Shown here in pieces: positions 7,650-20,700 of a stretch of DNA of 22,876 bases. The translations under genes were made by a program, and so were the position numbers. The stretch is taken from NCBI GenBank assembly GCA_002410935.1, contig DHPM01000007.1, positions 85,631-108,506 on the forward strand. The letters are read 5' to 3'. The stretch's first letter is position 1. Each line of letters begins with the position of its first letter. The notes under the pieces are model-generated. The model searched no databases. It was not told where the DNA came from and saw only the letters and a program-made list of their open reading frames with translations. Origin of the DNA: Caryophanales bacterium UBA5364. GTDB taxonomy: Bacteria > Bacillota_I > Bacilli_A > RF39 > UBA660.

Positions 7650-8157
7650 ATTTTTGATAACCACCATATAAAGTAAATGTGTTTTCAGAAACAATCATGG
7701 CTTCTTGATCAATGTTCTTAACTATATCAACAACATTATGTCGTTTCTTTCTAGTAACCACAACCATTAATATATTTCTTTCTTTGTCCATACCATTACC
7801 ATCTAAGACAGTAACAGCAAAACCATTATTTCTAATCTCAGTAGCAATTAATTCTCCGTAGTTTTTATCAACGATAGCCATTAGCATATTATTGCCTAAA
7901 GCCATTTTTTGTTCAATAAAACTTCCAAGATAAGAACCAGCTGCTGATCCTACAGCAAAAGCAATAATCTTTAATGGATCTTCCGTTATCCCTACAACGA
8001 CGACACCGGTTACAATAACCCAGACTAAAGCAATTACACCTTGGAGAATTGCTCCCAGTTCCTTTTTACCATTTGCGACAACAATTAATCGCAGAGTTCC
8101 TAATGCATTTTCAAATACTTTTGATGCAAAAATAATTATGTACAATACAATATTCAT
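7648..8157 (-). CDS. UPF0316 family membrane protein (DUF5698/DUF2179, YebE-like)
   Basis: 169 residues read leftward from ATG at 8157. A GTG nine bases upstream (8166) is in frame but lies within the Shine-Dalgarno GGGTGA, so ATG 8157 is the better start. The N-terminal half holds about three membrane helices (starting MNIVLYIIIFASKVFENALG, then AILQGVIALVWVIVTGVVVV, then an AAGS-rich segment). The C-terminal half is a soluble DUF2179-like domain (GNNMLMAIVDKNYGELIATE; GFAVTVLDGNGMDKERNILM). The N-terminal pattern with TLRLIVVANGKK is typical of UPF0316 proteins, whose function is unknown. DUF2179 domains occur in membrane proteins proposed to sense small ligands. The gene stands alone, divergent from hrcA, with its own extended -10 promoter. 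Confidence 0.75.
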   Translation of the reverse strand: MNIVLYIIIFASKVFENALGTLRLIVVANGKKELGAILQGVIALVWVIVTGVVVVGITEDPLKIIAFAVGSAAGSYLGSFIEQKMALGNNMLMAIVDKNYGELIATEIRNNGFAVTVLDGNGMDKERNILMVVVTRKKRHNVVDIVKNIDQEAMIVSENTFTLYGGYQK

Positions 8158-8174
8158 ATAATTCACCCATATTG

Positions 8175-8205
8175 ATTATATCAAATAAGTTAGGAATTTA
8201 CACAA
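8175..8205 (-). promoter_or_regulatory. Extended -10 promoter of the UPF0316 gene
   Basis: On the minus strand TGATATAAT (8183-8175) is a perfect TATAAT with the upstream TGn extension, 17 bases before the ATG. A partial -35 TTGTGT lies at 8205-8200 with a long 19-base spacer, so the extended -10 probably carries the promoter. The upstream end lies about 20 bases from the first CIRCE half-site. Confidence 0.6.
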
Positions 8206-8225
8206 GAAAATGAAAAAAAATAAAA

Positions 8226-8252
8226 TTAGCACTCATATCTTGACATTGCTAG
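8226..8252 (+). promoter_or_regulatory. CIRCE operator 1 (perfect left half-site, degenerate right half)
   Basis: TTAGCACTC (8226-8234), nine bases, then CATTGCTAG (8244-8252). The left half is the exact CIRCE half-site. The right half matches GAGTGCTAA at six of nine positions. The N9 spacing is canonical. It overlaps the -35 box TTGACA at 8240-8245, a position where HrcA binding would block RNA polymerase. Confidence 0.75.
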
Positions 8253-8268
8253 AGTATAATAGTATAAT
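8240..8268 (+). promoter_or_regulatory. Consensus sigma-A promoter of the hrcA-grpE-dnaK operon
   Basis: TTGACA (8240-8245), 17-base spacer, TATAAT (8263-8268): every hexamer position matches the consensus. A second TATAAT at 8255-8260 sits only nine bases from the -35 and is unlikely to pair with it. The predicted transcript start is near 8275, inside the second CIRCE element. The strong promoter fits an operon controlled mainly by repression. Confidence 0.85.
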
Positions 8269-8271
8269 GAA

Positions 8272-8298
8272 ATAGCAATCTCAAATCAGGAGTGCTAA
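8272..8298 (+). promoter_or_regulatory. CIRCE operator 2 (degenerate left half, perfect right half-site)
   Basis: ATAGCAATC (8272-8280), nine bases, then GAGTGCTAA (8290-8298). The right half is the exact CIRCE half-site. The left half matches TTAGCACTC at seven of nine. It covers the expected transcript start and 5' leader, 13 bases before the hrcA ATG. With element 1 it brackets the promoter. Confidence 0.75.
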
Positions 8299-8311
8299 AG
8301 GTAGGTGAATC

Positions 8312-9301
8312 ATGCTTAACCAAAGACAATCAGAACTTTTAAAATTAATTGTTGAAGATTATATTAAAACAGCAAGACCTGTGAGTTCAAATTCATTATG
8401 TGAAATCATGAATTGTTCTAGTGCCACGGTTCGTAATGAAATGAGTGTTTTAGAACAAAATGAATTGATTGAAAAAACTCATATTTCATCAGGAAGAATA
8501 CCTAGTGAAAAGGGTTATCGCTATTATGTTGACAGGATCATGAAACCAAAAGAAATTACTGGCGATGATATGCTTAAATTACAAACATTATTCTACAATA
8601 ATTCACTGATGTTAGATGATACTATTATAAGGAGTATGGAAATAATATCAGAAATAACTAACTATACAGCAATTGTATTAGGTCCTGAATCTAATGAAAA
8701 TAAAGTTAGTAAAGTTGAAGTTTTTCCACTTAGTGATAAACGTTTAGTAGCGCTTGTGGTCACTGATAAAGGACATGTAGAACATCGTAATATTGTAATT
8801 GAAGGACATGTAACTAGTGAGGAAATCAAACGAACGGTTGAATTGATTAATAAACTAATTATTGGTACACCAATTAATGAGGTTAGTAGTAAATTAGAGT
8901 TTGAAGTAAAACCAGTGATTGCTAAATATGTAAAACAACATGAAGTACTATACAATGCGTTCTATAATGCTTTTAGTGATTTTTCAACTAGTCCTAACGT
9001 TGTTATGAAAGGTGCTAGTCATATCCTAATGCAACCAGAGTTTAATGATATTGATAAAATTAGAGATATTGTTAGTAAGTTTGATGATAATGAAATTGTA
9101 AGTAGTATTAAAGAAGAAGATAATGGGATTAATATCTATATAGGTAGTGAAAACGAATTTGATGATAATGTTACTATTATTAAAACAAAGTATGAAATTA
9201 ATGGTAATGAAGGTACTATTGCCTTAATTGGACCTAAAAGAATGGAATATGATCGAGTTATTTCGTTACTTGATTATATTAAGAAAAATATTGAGAGGTG
9301 A
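8312..9301 (+). CDS. hrcA: HrcA: heat-inducible transcription repressor
   Basis: 329 residues, ATG 8312 with Shine-Dalgarno AGGTAGGTGA. HrcA binds CIRCE operators as a dimer and represses chaperone genes; its activity in Firmicutes depends on GroEL. The N-terminal winged helix is clear: LNQRQSELLKLIVEDYI, the recognition segment CSSATVRNEMSVLEQNELIE, then HISSGRIPSEKGYRYYVD. The central and C-terminal parts follow the family (SEITNYTAIVLGP; the closing KTKYEINGNEGTIALIGPKR before MEYDRVISLLDYI). Two CIRCE elements precede the gene, so it should regulate its own operon. It ends with TGA, the only TGA stop among the genes here, and only one further codon (CAA) separates it from the in-frame ATG of grpE. 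That TGA shows the standard genetic code is in use. Confidence 0.95.
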   Translation: MLNQRQSELLKLIVEDYIKTARPVSSNSLCEIMNCSSATVRNEMSVLEQNELIEKTHISSGRIPSEKGYRYYVDRIMKPKEITGDDMLKLQTLFYNNSLMLDDTIIRSMEIISEITNYTAIVLGPESNENKVSKVEVFPLSDKRLVALVVTDKGHVEHRNIVIEGHVTSEEIKRTVELINKLIIGTPINEVSSKLEFEVKPVIAKYVKQHEVLYNAFYNAFSDFSTSPNVVMKGASHILMQPEFNDIDKIRDIVSKFDDNEIVSSIKEEDNGINIYIGSENEFDDNVTIIKTKYEINGNEGTIALIGPKRMEYDRVISLLDYIKKNIER

Positions 9302-9304
9302 CAA

Positions 9305-11736
<2,432 letters not shown>

Positions 11737-11740
11737 AAAG

Positions 11741-11762
11741 AAGTTCTAGGCGACTAGAACTT
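11741..11762 (+). other. Hairpin with GCGA tetraloop between dnaK and pepF
   Basis: AAGTTCTAG (11741-11749), loop GCGA (a GNRA tetraloop), CTAGAACTT (11754-11762): nine perfect base pairs directly after the dnaK stop. Only TTCTT follows, so it is a poor terminator. It more likely stabilises the 3' end of the hrcA-grpE-dnaK message or causes partial termination before pepF. Its role is inferred. Confidence 0.55.
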
Positions 11763-11781
11763 TCTTATAAGGAGAAAAAAT

Positions 11782-13593
11782 ATGGCTATATTAGAGCAAA
11801 ATCGTGAACAAATCGATAATAAATATAAATGGGATTTATCTTTAATCTATAATGATGATAAGGAATGTGAACAAGATTTTGATGTTATTGTAACTTTATT
11901 ACCTAAATTTAATGAATTTAAAAAATTAAAAAGTAAAGTCATAGAAGATGCTAAAGTCTTGTATGAATTAGTTCATTTATATTTTGAAGTAGGCCGTAAA
12001 TTAGAAAAACTATATATGTATGCTCATTTAAATTATGATGCTGATACAAGTAATAATTCATATCAAACTTTAATGGGAAAAGCTAATAATTTATATAAGG
12101 AATTTGGGGAAGTAACGACTTTCATTATTCCTATATTAATTAAGAGTGATTACAACAAGATAAAAGAATATTATAAAGAAGTAGAATCTTTAAAAGAATA
12201 CGATAATTATTTTAAGGAAGTATTTAGATTTAAGGATCACACTTTAAGTGAAAAGGAAGAAAAAATCATATCTAGTATGAATAATGTTTTTGAAGTTCCT
12301 TCTAAAACATATAGTTTACTTACAGATACTGATTTAACCTTCGATAATATAAAAGATGAAAATGATAAAGAAGTCGAATTAACTAATAGTAATTACAATA
12401 AATATATTGTTTCTAAGAATCGTGATGTTCGAATTAATGCTTTTAATACGATGTATAAAACTTATCAAAATTTTATTAATACGATGTCATCAACTTTATA
12501 TGGTGAAGTTGATAGTAATGTTAATATAGCTAAAATAAGAAAACATCCAAGTGCAATAGATATGGCTTTATATGGAGATAATATTGATAAATCGGTATAT
12601 AATAATTTGATTGATACCGTATCTAATAATTTAGATAAACTATTCAAGTATTATCGTTTAAGAAAAGACATTTTAGGTTTGGATGAACTTCACCTATATG
12701 ATATATATGTAGACTTAATCAGTGAAAAAGAAAAAGATTATTCATTTGAAGATGGAAAACAATTAGTTATTAATGCCTTAAGCATTTTAGGTGAAGATTA
12801 TGTTAATGACTTAAAACAAGCTTTTGATGAAAAATGGATTGATATTTATAGTAGTAAGGGAAAAAGAAGTGGTGCATATTCTAGTGGAGGATATGATACC
12901 AAACCATATATACTATTAAATTATCAAGGTAAATTAAATGATGTTTCAACATTAGCTCATGAATTAGGTCATTCCCTACATAGTTATTACAGTGTTAATA
13001 ATAATAATTATCCTGATTATCAATATAGTATCTTTGTAGCAGAAGTTGCATCAACTGTTAATGAGCTATTGTTATACAAATATATGTTGAAAGAATCAAA
13101 GGATAAAAATGAACAATTAGCTATCTTAAATAAATTGTTAGAATTATTTAAAGGAACTATTTTCCGTCAAACAATGTTTGCTGAATACGAAAAAGAAATC
13201 TATGAAAGATGTGAAAAAGGTGATATACTTACTGAGGAGTTACTAAGTAATATCTATTATGAACTTAATAAAAAGTATTTTGGTAATGACGTTGTTGTCG
13301 ATGAACAAATAAAATACGAATGGGCTAGAATACCACATTTCTATTATTTCTTTTATGTATATAAGTATGCGACTGGGTTATCGGCTGCTTGTTATATTGT
13401 CAATAATATTTTAAGTGGTAAAGAAGGATATGTAGAAAAATATTTAGAATTCTTAAAATCAGGTTCTAGGGATTATCCAATAGAATTATTGAAAATAGCC
13501 GATGTTGATATGAATAACCCAAAAGTTGTGGAATCAGCTATTAATATGTTTGATGAAACAATTGATGAATTTATAAAATTATATAATAGTTAG
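11782..13593 (+). CDS. pepF: Oligoendopeptidase F (M3 family zinc metallopeptidase)
   Basis: 603 residues, ATG 11782 with Shine-Dalgarno AAGGAG (11769-11774). PepF degrades short peptides in the cytosol. The zinc site is HELGH (His393, Glu394, His397), with Glu421 in [11 protein letters not shown] as the likely third ligand. Other family landmarks are the [10 protein letters not shown] start, the [15 protein letters not shown] strand before the active site, and [15 protein letters not shown] plus [16 protein letters not shown] near the C-terminus. Length matches the family. It lies between dnaK and dnaJ, a place normally without a peptidase, 11 bases before dnaJ. It may share heat-shock control and clear peptides released during protein quality control. 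The enzyme call is strong; the stress role is inferred from position. Confidence 0.92.
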   Translation: MAILEQNREQIDNKYKWDLSLIYNDDKECEQDFDVIVTLLPKFNEFKKLKSKVIEDAKVLYELVHLYFEVGRKLEKLYMYAHLNYDADTSNNSYQTLMGKANNLYKEFGEVTTFIIPILIKSDYNKIKEYYKEVESLKEYDNYFKEVFRFKDHTLSEKEEKIISSMNNVFEVPSKTYSLLTDTDLTFDNIKDENDKEVELTNSNYNKYIVSKNRDVRINAFNTMYKTYQNFINTMSSTLYGEVDSNVNIAKIRKHPSAIDMALYGDNIDKSVYNNLIDTVSNNLDKLFKYYRLRKDILGLDELHLYDIYVDLISEKEKDYSFEDGKQLVINALSILGEDYVNDLKQAFDEKWIDIYSSKGKRSGAYSSGGYDTKPYILLNYQGKLNDVSTLAHELGHSLHSYYSVNNNNYPDYQYSIFVAEVASTVNELLLYKYMLKESKDKNEQLAILNKLLELFKGTIFRQTMFAEYEKEIYERCEKGDILTEELLSNIYYELNKKYFGNDVVVDEQIKYEWARIPHFYYFFYVYKYATGLSAACYIVNNILSGKEGYVEKYLEFLKSGSRDYPIELLKIADVDMNNPKVVESAINMFDETIDEFIKLYNS

Positions 13594-13604
13594 GGTGGAG
13601 CAGT

Positions 13605-14705
13605 ATGAATAAAAAAGATTATTATGAGGTTTTAGGTGTTAGTAAATCTGCTACTCAAGATGAAATAAAAAGTGCTTTTCGAAAATTAGCTAAAAAATAT
13701 CATCCAGATGTTTCTAAAGAGGAAAATGCAGCTGATAAATTTAAAGAAGCACAAGAGGCTTATGCTGTTTTATCAGATGAACAAAAACGTCAACAATATG
13801 ATCAATTTGGCCATTCAGCATTTAGTAATAATGGTGCTGGTGGATTTGACTTCTCAGGTATGGATTTCTCAGACATCTTCTCAGACATCTTTGGTAGTGG
13901 CTTTGGCTTTAATTTTGGTGGTGGAAGAGGTTCTTCTAATCGTGCCAAAAAGGGAAGAGACATTGCTATGCAAATGGAATTAACCTTTGATGAAGCTATT
14001 AACGGTGTTAAAAAGACAATTAAAGTTGATGTTAGTGAAAATTGTTCTGAATGTTCAGGCAAAGGTGGACATGGTGAAACTACTTGTTCAACTTGCCATG
14101 GTAGTGGTCAAGTAACAGCTGAACAAAGAACCCTTTTTGGTTCATTTATGACGAGAACTACTTGTTCAACTTGTAATGGAAAAGGAGTAACTTATTCGGA
14201 TACTTGTAAAAAATGTCGTGGTTCTGGAAAAGTTAAGAAAAATAAGGAAATAGAAATTAAAATACCAGCAGGTATCGATAGTGGAAATCAACTTCGTATA
14301 GCTGGTAAAGGAGAAGCAGGAAGTAACGGTGGTCCAAATGGGGATATCTATATTGAGTTTTATGTTCAAAAGCATCCTCTATTTATAAGGGATGATAATG
14401 ATATCTATATTGAATTACCGATAACGATTGCTGAGGCAGTATTAGGATGTAAAAAGGATGTTCCTACTTTAAATGGTAAAGTAAAATTAACGATTCCTAG
14501 TGGCACTATGACGAACGATAAACACCGATTAAAAGGCAAGGGTGTTCAGGATGTTGATGGTTATGGAAAAGGAGATATGTATGTTATTATTAAAGTTATT
14601 ACTCCAACTAAATTAACCAAAGAACAAAAGAAGTTATTTGAACAACTATCTAAAACGGATTTAGAAGAAGGTTCTGAATTTTCTAAAATCAAAAAATATT
14701 TATAA
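13605..14705 (+). CDS. dnaJ: DnaJ: Hsp40 co-chaperone
   Basis: 366 residues, ATG 13605 with Shine-Dalgarno GGGTGGAG directly after the pepF stop. DnaJ delivers substrates to DnaK and stimulates its ATPase. The J domain has [20 protein letters not shown] and the essential HPD (33-35). A Gly/Phe-rich stretch with repeated DIFSDIF follows at about 75-105. Four zinc-binding motifs come next: [24 protein letters not shown] and CKKCRGSG. The C-terminal substrate domain ([27 protein letters not shown]) is complete. This is a full type I DnaJ of normal length. It ends the operon, followed by a strong terminator. Confidence 0.97.
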   Translation: MNKKDYYEVLGVSKSATQDEIKSAFRKLAKKYHPDVSKEENAADKFKEAQEAYAVLSDEQKRQQYDQFGHSAFSNNGAGGFDFSGMDFSDIFSDIFGSGFGFNFGGGRGSSNRAKKGRDIAMQMELTFDEAINGVKKTIKVDVSENCSECSGKGGHGETTCSTCHGSGQVTAEQRTLFGSFMTRTTCSTCNGKGVTYSDTCKKCRGSGKVKKNKEIEIKIPAGIDSGNQLRIAGKGEAGSNGGPNGDIYIEFYVQKHPLFIRDDNDIYIELPITIAEAVLGCKKDVPTLNGKVKLTIPSGTMTNDKHRLKGKGVQDVDGYGKGDMYVIIKVITPTKLTKEQKKLFEQLSKTDLEEGSEFSKIKKYL

Positions 14706-14706
14706 T

Positions 14707-14731
14707 AAAAAAGGACACAGTCCTTTTTTTT
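14707..14731 (+). terminator. Strong intrinsic terminator after dnaJ
   Basis: AAAAAAGGAC (14707-14716), loop ACA, GTCC (14720-14723), then eight T's (14724-14731). The stem extends through the A/T run, and the hairpin begins two bases after the dnaJ stop. It separates the chaperone operon from the giant adhesin gene. Confidence 0.88.
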
Positions 14732-14732
14732 A

Positions 14733-14761
14733 TTGAAAACGCATCAGCAATATGATAAAAT
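14733..14761 (+). promoter_or_regulatory. Sigma-A promoter of the giant prepilin-like gene
   Basis: TTGAAA (14733-14738), 17-base spacer, TAAAAT (14756-14761), preceded by TG one base upstream (an extended -10, TGATAAAAT). It lies 38 bases before the ATG at 14799 and immediately after the dnaJ terminator, so the gene has its own transcription start. Confidence 0.65.
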
Positions 14762-14798
14762 TGAAATAACAAAACTTAAAGCAGTAGGTGGTAGTAAA

Positions 14799-17700
14799 AT
14801 GGATAAGAAATTAAAAAATAGTAAGGGCTTTACTTTGATAGAACTAATAGGAATTATTATTATTCTAGCTTTAATAGCCTTAATAACTTATCCAATAATC
14901 GGTAATATAGTAGATAAGGTAAATAGAACCGTATGCGACTTAAATAGTTATGCCGTGGCTGAAGCCGCTGAAAATTATATGGTAAAAGAAGGAAAAAAAT
15001 TGCCAGATAACGGCATTTTTAATGTTCCTTTGAAAATATTAAGAGAAAATAATCTTGTTAGTAAAATATTGGATCCTTTAGATAAAAAAATTGAGTGTGA
15101 TGGTTATGCTGTTATACAAAGAAAGGAACGAGGTTTTGAAATAGATGGACATGTAATTTGTCCTAATTATTGTAATTCAGATGAATATGTTAGTGATGAT
15201 AATGATAATAAATTAGGGGTAGGCGAATATTATGTAGGAGCCAACCCTAATAATTGGGTTATGTTTGGAAGATATCACCAATCATCTGTATATGGTATTT
15301 TATGGAGAATGGTCAAAACAGATGAAGGTGGAATAAAACTAATATTTGAAGGAGTAGAAAATGGTGGTAATATTCCATTAGAAGATGGTAGAACACTTCA
15401 TGGAAGTACTGCAGGAGTTCAATATGACAAAAATTCAACTAATCCGTTTGATAAAAGTACTTTAAATATTAAACTTAATAATTGGTTAGACAATCTTGTT
15501 GTTATTAATAAATATGACTATGTTAAAAAAACGAATTGGAAGATAGGTGGAATCCCTTTTTATAATCCTACTTTTAAAGATACATTTATTGAGTTTGAAG
15601 GTATAGATAGTGAAACTAATTATGGAAAATATAGGGGGTTAAGTGAATTAAGTGGAATAGGGTTATTAAATCCTAGTGATTTTATACATACTTCTTCTAA
15701 TACAGCATGTACTAGCAGTTATAAAACTGGTGGTTCATCTAATCCATGTGCATTTAATGAAGAAGAAAAAAATAACTTCTTATATAAAAATAAATATCAT
15801 TATTGGACAATGAATGCTAGTAGTGATACAGCAAATAAAGCTTGGTATATTAATAATATTGGTCAAATTACAACTGGTATGACTAATTCATCTGTAATAT
15901 CGGTAAGACCAGTTATTAATTTAGACAGTGATACTGTTTTTATATCTGGTAGTGGTACTATTGATGATCCATATATTATCGAAGATTATATGGTCGATAT
16001 AAAAAATAAACCATTAATAACTTTAAATGGTCAAGAAAAAATTGTTTTAAGAGAAGGAGATTCTTATACAGAATTAGGAGCAATTGCTGAAGACCCAGAA
16101 GACGGGGATATTAGTAATAAGATAGTTATTAGTAGTGATTTAAATGTTAGCATTCCTGGAACTTATAAGATAGAATATAATGTAAAAGATAGTGATGGAA
16201 ATAATGCACCAACAGTTATTCGAACAGTGGTGGTTTCTCCTAAAGAAAGCCCAATAATAACGATAATAGGTGATAATCCTTTAAAAATAACTCTTAAAAA
16301 TTCTTATGTTGAACTAGGGGCGACTGCAAGCGACCCTTTTTATGGTGATATTAGTGGTGATATTGTAATCGCTGGAGAAGTAAATACAAATGAACTTGGT
16401 ATCTATGAAATAACTTATTCAGTAACTAATAAAGATGGTTTAGAGGCTATCCCTGTAATTAGAAAAGTTATTGTAGAACCATCTAGACCAGTAATAAAAT
16501 TGAATGGGGAAAGTCCAACTAATGTTTATGTAGGATCAAGTTATATTGAAGAAGGGGCAACCGCGTTTGATTCGGTTGATGGAGATATTACTAATCAAAT
16601 AGAAAAGGAAATTACTAGGTATGAAACCGTAAAATCAGGTAATGGTTATAAAACAAAAGATAGTATTGTATCTGAAGTAATTGTTGAAAAAAAATATCGT
16701 TATAGAATTGTATATAAGGTAACTAATACTTATGGAGTTACTTCTTCAGTAACAAGGTCTATTAATATCTTGCCTGATGATGGACCAGAGATTGCCTTTG
16801 AACCAGAAAAATCAACTACTGCTAAAAAAAGTCATGGGGTAAAAGTAACGGTTACTAAGAGGCAATACGATGTTGATCCAAGCAGTGTTAAATATATGTG
16901 GATTAATAGTAAATGGGAAATGCCTCGAAATACTACATTAGAAAACTTAATTAGAACGAGTTTTAAAAGTGGAAGCACACTTACCATATCAGGTAGAACA
17001 GAATTATATAAACTTTATGTAATCGCTAAAGATATTCATGGAAATACTACTATAAAATCAACTGGTTATTTCCGTTTAGATAATTCCATTCCTGTTATTA
17101 GATTAAATGGATCAAATCCTTATCGTATCTTAATAGGGAAAACATATCAAGAGTTTGGTGCCACCGCTTATGATGAATATTATAGTGGAAATTTAACCAG
17201 TAGAATAGAAATTGATTCTTCAAGTGTTGATACTAATAAAGAAGGTACATATTATGTTAGTTATTCAGTAAAAGATAACGCTGAAAACGAAAGGATAGTT
17301 TATCGTAGGGTCGAAGTATATTTATCAAAACCTAAAATCACTTTAAATGGTAGTGCTCATGAAAAAATTGTGTTAGGAAGACAATATATTGAAAAAGGAG
17401 CAACTGCGATTGATGAAAAGGATGGAAATATAACTAATAAAATAAATGTTAGTGGTTCTGTTGACACGTCAAAGGTAGGAACTTATGATGTAACTTATTC
17501 AGTAACTAATAGTTTAGGAGTTACTACAACTATGACTAGAAAAGTTGAAGTTTATATTCCTAACCCTATTATTACAATTATAGGTGATAATCCTTTAAAA
17601 CATCGCATTTTATTACCTTATAAAGAATTAGGAGCAACCGCTTATGATGAGATAGATGGTGATATTACTGATAAACTTCAAGTAGTATCAACAGTCAATA

Positions 17701-20700
17701 CTGATGTTAAAGGAAAATATGAAGTTGAGTATAGTGTTACTAATAGTCATGGAAAAGTAACAACTGTTAAAAGAATAGTTGATGTTTTTGCTCCAAAACC
17801 TGAAATAACATTAAATGGTGATGAATTCGTTAAAATATTTAAAGATGATATCTATATTGAATTAGGAGCAACCGCTTATGATGAAATAGATGGTGATTTA
17901 ACAGGAAGCATTAGGATAATAGGTGAAGTTAATCCTACTACTATAGATAGTTATAAATTAAAGTATGAAGTTACTAATAGTTTTGAAGAAACATCATATA
18001 AAATCAGAACTGTTCAAGTCAACAATCCAGAAGTCACAATTGAATTGATTGGTAAAAATCCACACGATATGTATGTAGGTAGTATATATAAAGAACCAGG
18101 ATTTGCTGCTATTCATGAGACTCTTGGTGATGTAAGTGATCGAATTATTGTGAAAACTAATCTAAATCCAAACATTGTTGGTAAATATACAGTAAGTTAT
18201 TCATATGAAGATGATAGTGTTAGTGAACCAATAATAGTAGAGAGAAAAGTAAATGTATTAGATACTAATCTTACTTTAACATTATTAGGGGATAATCCTT
18301 ATAATATGACGATTGGTGATGAGTATGAAGAACCAGGTTATACAGCAACTGATGATGTTGATGGTGATTTAACTGAAGAAGTTATTATTACTCAAACTAA
18401 AGAGATAGATAATTTAACAGTAGGAACGTATTATTTAGATTATAAAATAACTAATAGTATTGGTAAAACAATTCAAGATTTAAGAACAATTCAAGTATTA
18501 CCACCAGGTGTTGATTTAAAATTAAATGGTGCTGATACAATTGAAATTTTTGTTGGTGATGGATATCAAGAGTTAGGAGCAATCGCTTTTGATGAGGTAG
18601 ATGGTGATATTTCCGATAAGATTGTTATAACTAGTAATCTTAATACTAATATAGTTGGTGAATATATTATTGAATATAAAGTAGTTAGTGATTATGGTGT
18701 GGAAAAAATAATAACAAGAACAATAAAGGTATCAAAGCAAGAAGGACCTAATGTTACATTTGAACCGGATGGTAGTAGTGTGTATCATAAGAATTACTCA
18801 GTTAAAGTAACAGTTAGTGAAAATAAAGGTGCATTAGATATTGAATCATTCAAATATTTATGGAGTAAAAGTATTACTAAACCTTCTGAAACTAGTTTTC
18901 AAAAAGTTTTAGTTAATGGTAATAGTGTAAGTACTCCAGAAGGAGAAAATGGTAATTATTATCTATGGGTAATGGCAAAAGATGTCTATGGAAATACAAC
19001 AATAAAAGCAAGTATGAGATATCTTCTTGATAATACTCCGCCTGTTATTAAACTTAATGGTAAAAATGTTATTGAAATACCAGCAGATAGTACTTATAAA
19101 GAATTAGGTGCTACAGTTACTGAACTTCATAGTGGATTAAATGAAGATGGTTTAAAGATAACAAGTAATTTAGTGCCAGGATTATTAGGTACATATACTA
19201 TTACTTATGAAGCTACTGATAAGGTAGGATTACGTGCCGAAACCATAGTAAGAACAGTAAATGTTGTTGAAGCAAGTCTAAAAGATGCACCAGATGACAG
19301 TTTTGTTCCAAAGTACTATGCTGAATACTTCATTGGGGAAAATCCAAATAACTGGGTAGCATTTGGAAGTGCAGTAGATAACGAATATGATTACATTCCT
19401 TTATTATGGAGAATCATAAAAGCAGATGATGAAGGAATTAAAATAGTTTATGAAGGTGTTAAAAATGGTACTAATTTACCTATTGAGAATGGGAAAATTG
19501 GTAATGCTATTTTTGATGAGACAAGTAGTGATTACAATTCATCTACAATCAGAGTATTTTTAGATAATTGGTATAACAACATTACAGAACCACAAAAAAC
19601 AGTATTAACTTCTCCAATTAATTGGTGTATCGGAAGTATTAATACCCCATATTCCATAGATGATTTTAAAAATGATGAATGTAAAATAAAAACAACTATT
19701 AAAAGTGCGATTGGTTTAATTAATAGTGGTGACTATTTACTTACTTCTGAAAATGCATGCGGAGCGTATAATCAAACAAATTGTGGAACTAAAAATTTCC
19801 TAAATAAAAATTATGATTATATGACTATTAATAGAGATAAAGTTACTGAAGGATATATATTTAGTGTAGAATCTAATGGGGCTTTAAGAAGAAGTGAAGT
19901 TTCTAAAGTTCAAGGTTTAAGACCAGTAATCAACCTTCGACCTGATATCTTGATTTTAGGCGGGGATGGAACATTAAACAATCCTTACCGCTTGAATAGT
20001 AGGGAAGCAGTTGAAGACACTTTTGCACCAAATATTACTTTTAATCCAAGTACTGCTAATGGAAGCATTGAAAACAATAAGGTTCAAATAATTGTCACTG
20101 ACGATATAACAGGAGTTGACCCTAATACGCTTAAATATGTATGGACAACAAGTAGTGTTCAACCATCTGTTGAAGTAATAAATAATACTTTCAATAATGG
20201 CGATTTAATTGATATTCCAAATGTTGAAACTAATACATATTATTTATGGGTAATCGCTAAAGATAGAAAAGGTAACCAAAGTATTGTAAGCGGAGGTCCA
20301 TATACTATTGATAATAGTGCCCCAGTGATAACAATTAATGGTAGTAATCCTTATTTTGTAGCTAAAGGAGCAATATATAAAGATCTTGGAGCAACCGCAA
20401 CCGATAATGTTGATCCATATGTAAAAGTGAATGTAAGTAGTAATGTTAACCCAAGTTTTGTTGGGACATATACAGTTACTTATACTGCAACAGATAAAGC
20501 AGGAAATACGACAACTGCAACCAGAACAATTCAAGTAATTGATGTTGGCGATGAATTTAATCCGGATCAAGGAATAAATCATCCGGTATTAGCTACTGGA
20601 ATGACACCAATTAGATGGGTTGATACAACAGAAATGATTACAACTCAATATGATGCTAGTTGGTATAACTACGATGATAAAAAATGGGCTAATGCCAAGA

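Larger units (their letters stand above)
16011..18737 (+). repeat. Array of ten DUF5011-type Ig-like repeats (within giant gene)
   Basis: Ten repeats of about 78 codons begin near 16011, 16251, 16488, 17091, 17331, 17565, 17799, 18027, 18264 and 18507. The shared pattern is P-x-I-x-LNG, then Y-x-E-x-GATA-x-D-x-x-DGDIT, then GTY-x-V-x-Y-x-VTN and a closing R-x-V-x-V strand. This is the DUF5011 / bacterial Ig-like signature. Repeat 3 carries an insertion of about 25 residues, and a different Ig-like module (16782-17087) sits between repeats 3 and 4. Three more repeats follow later at 19041, 20322 and 21969. Confidence 0.8.

Noticed and set aside
9299..9301. Mycoplasma-type code with TGA as Trp
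   Set aside because: Trp is always TGG here, no gene contains an internal TGA, and TGA ends hrcA at its normal length.
11741..11767. Intrinsic terminator after dnaK
   Set aside because: The stem is good but the following TTCTTAT is too poor in T's for efficient termination, so it is listed only as a hairpin.
13708..14375. Small frames overlapping dnaJ on both strands
   Set aside because: DnaJ is complete and motif-rich in its own frame; these are by-products of its Gly/Phe and zinc-finger codons.
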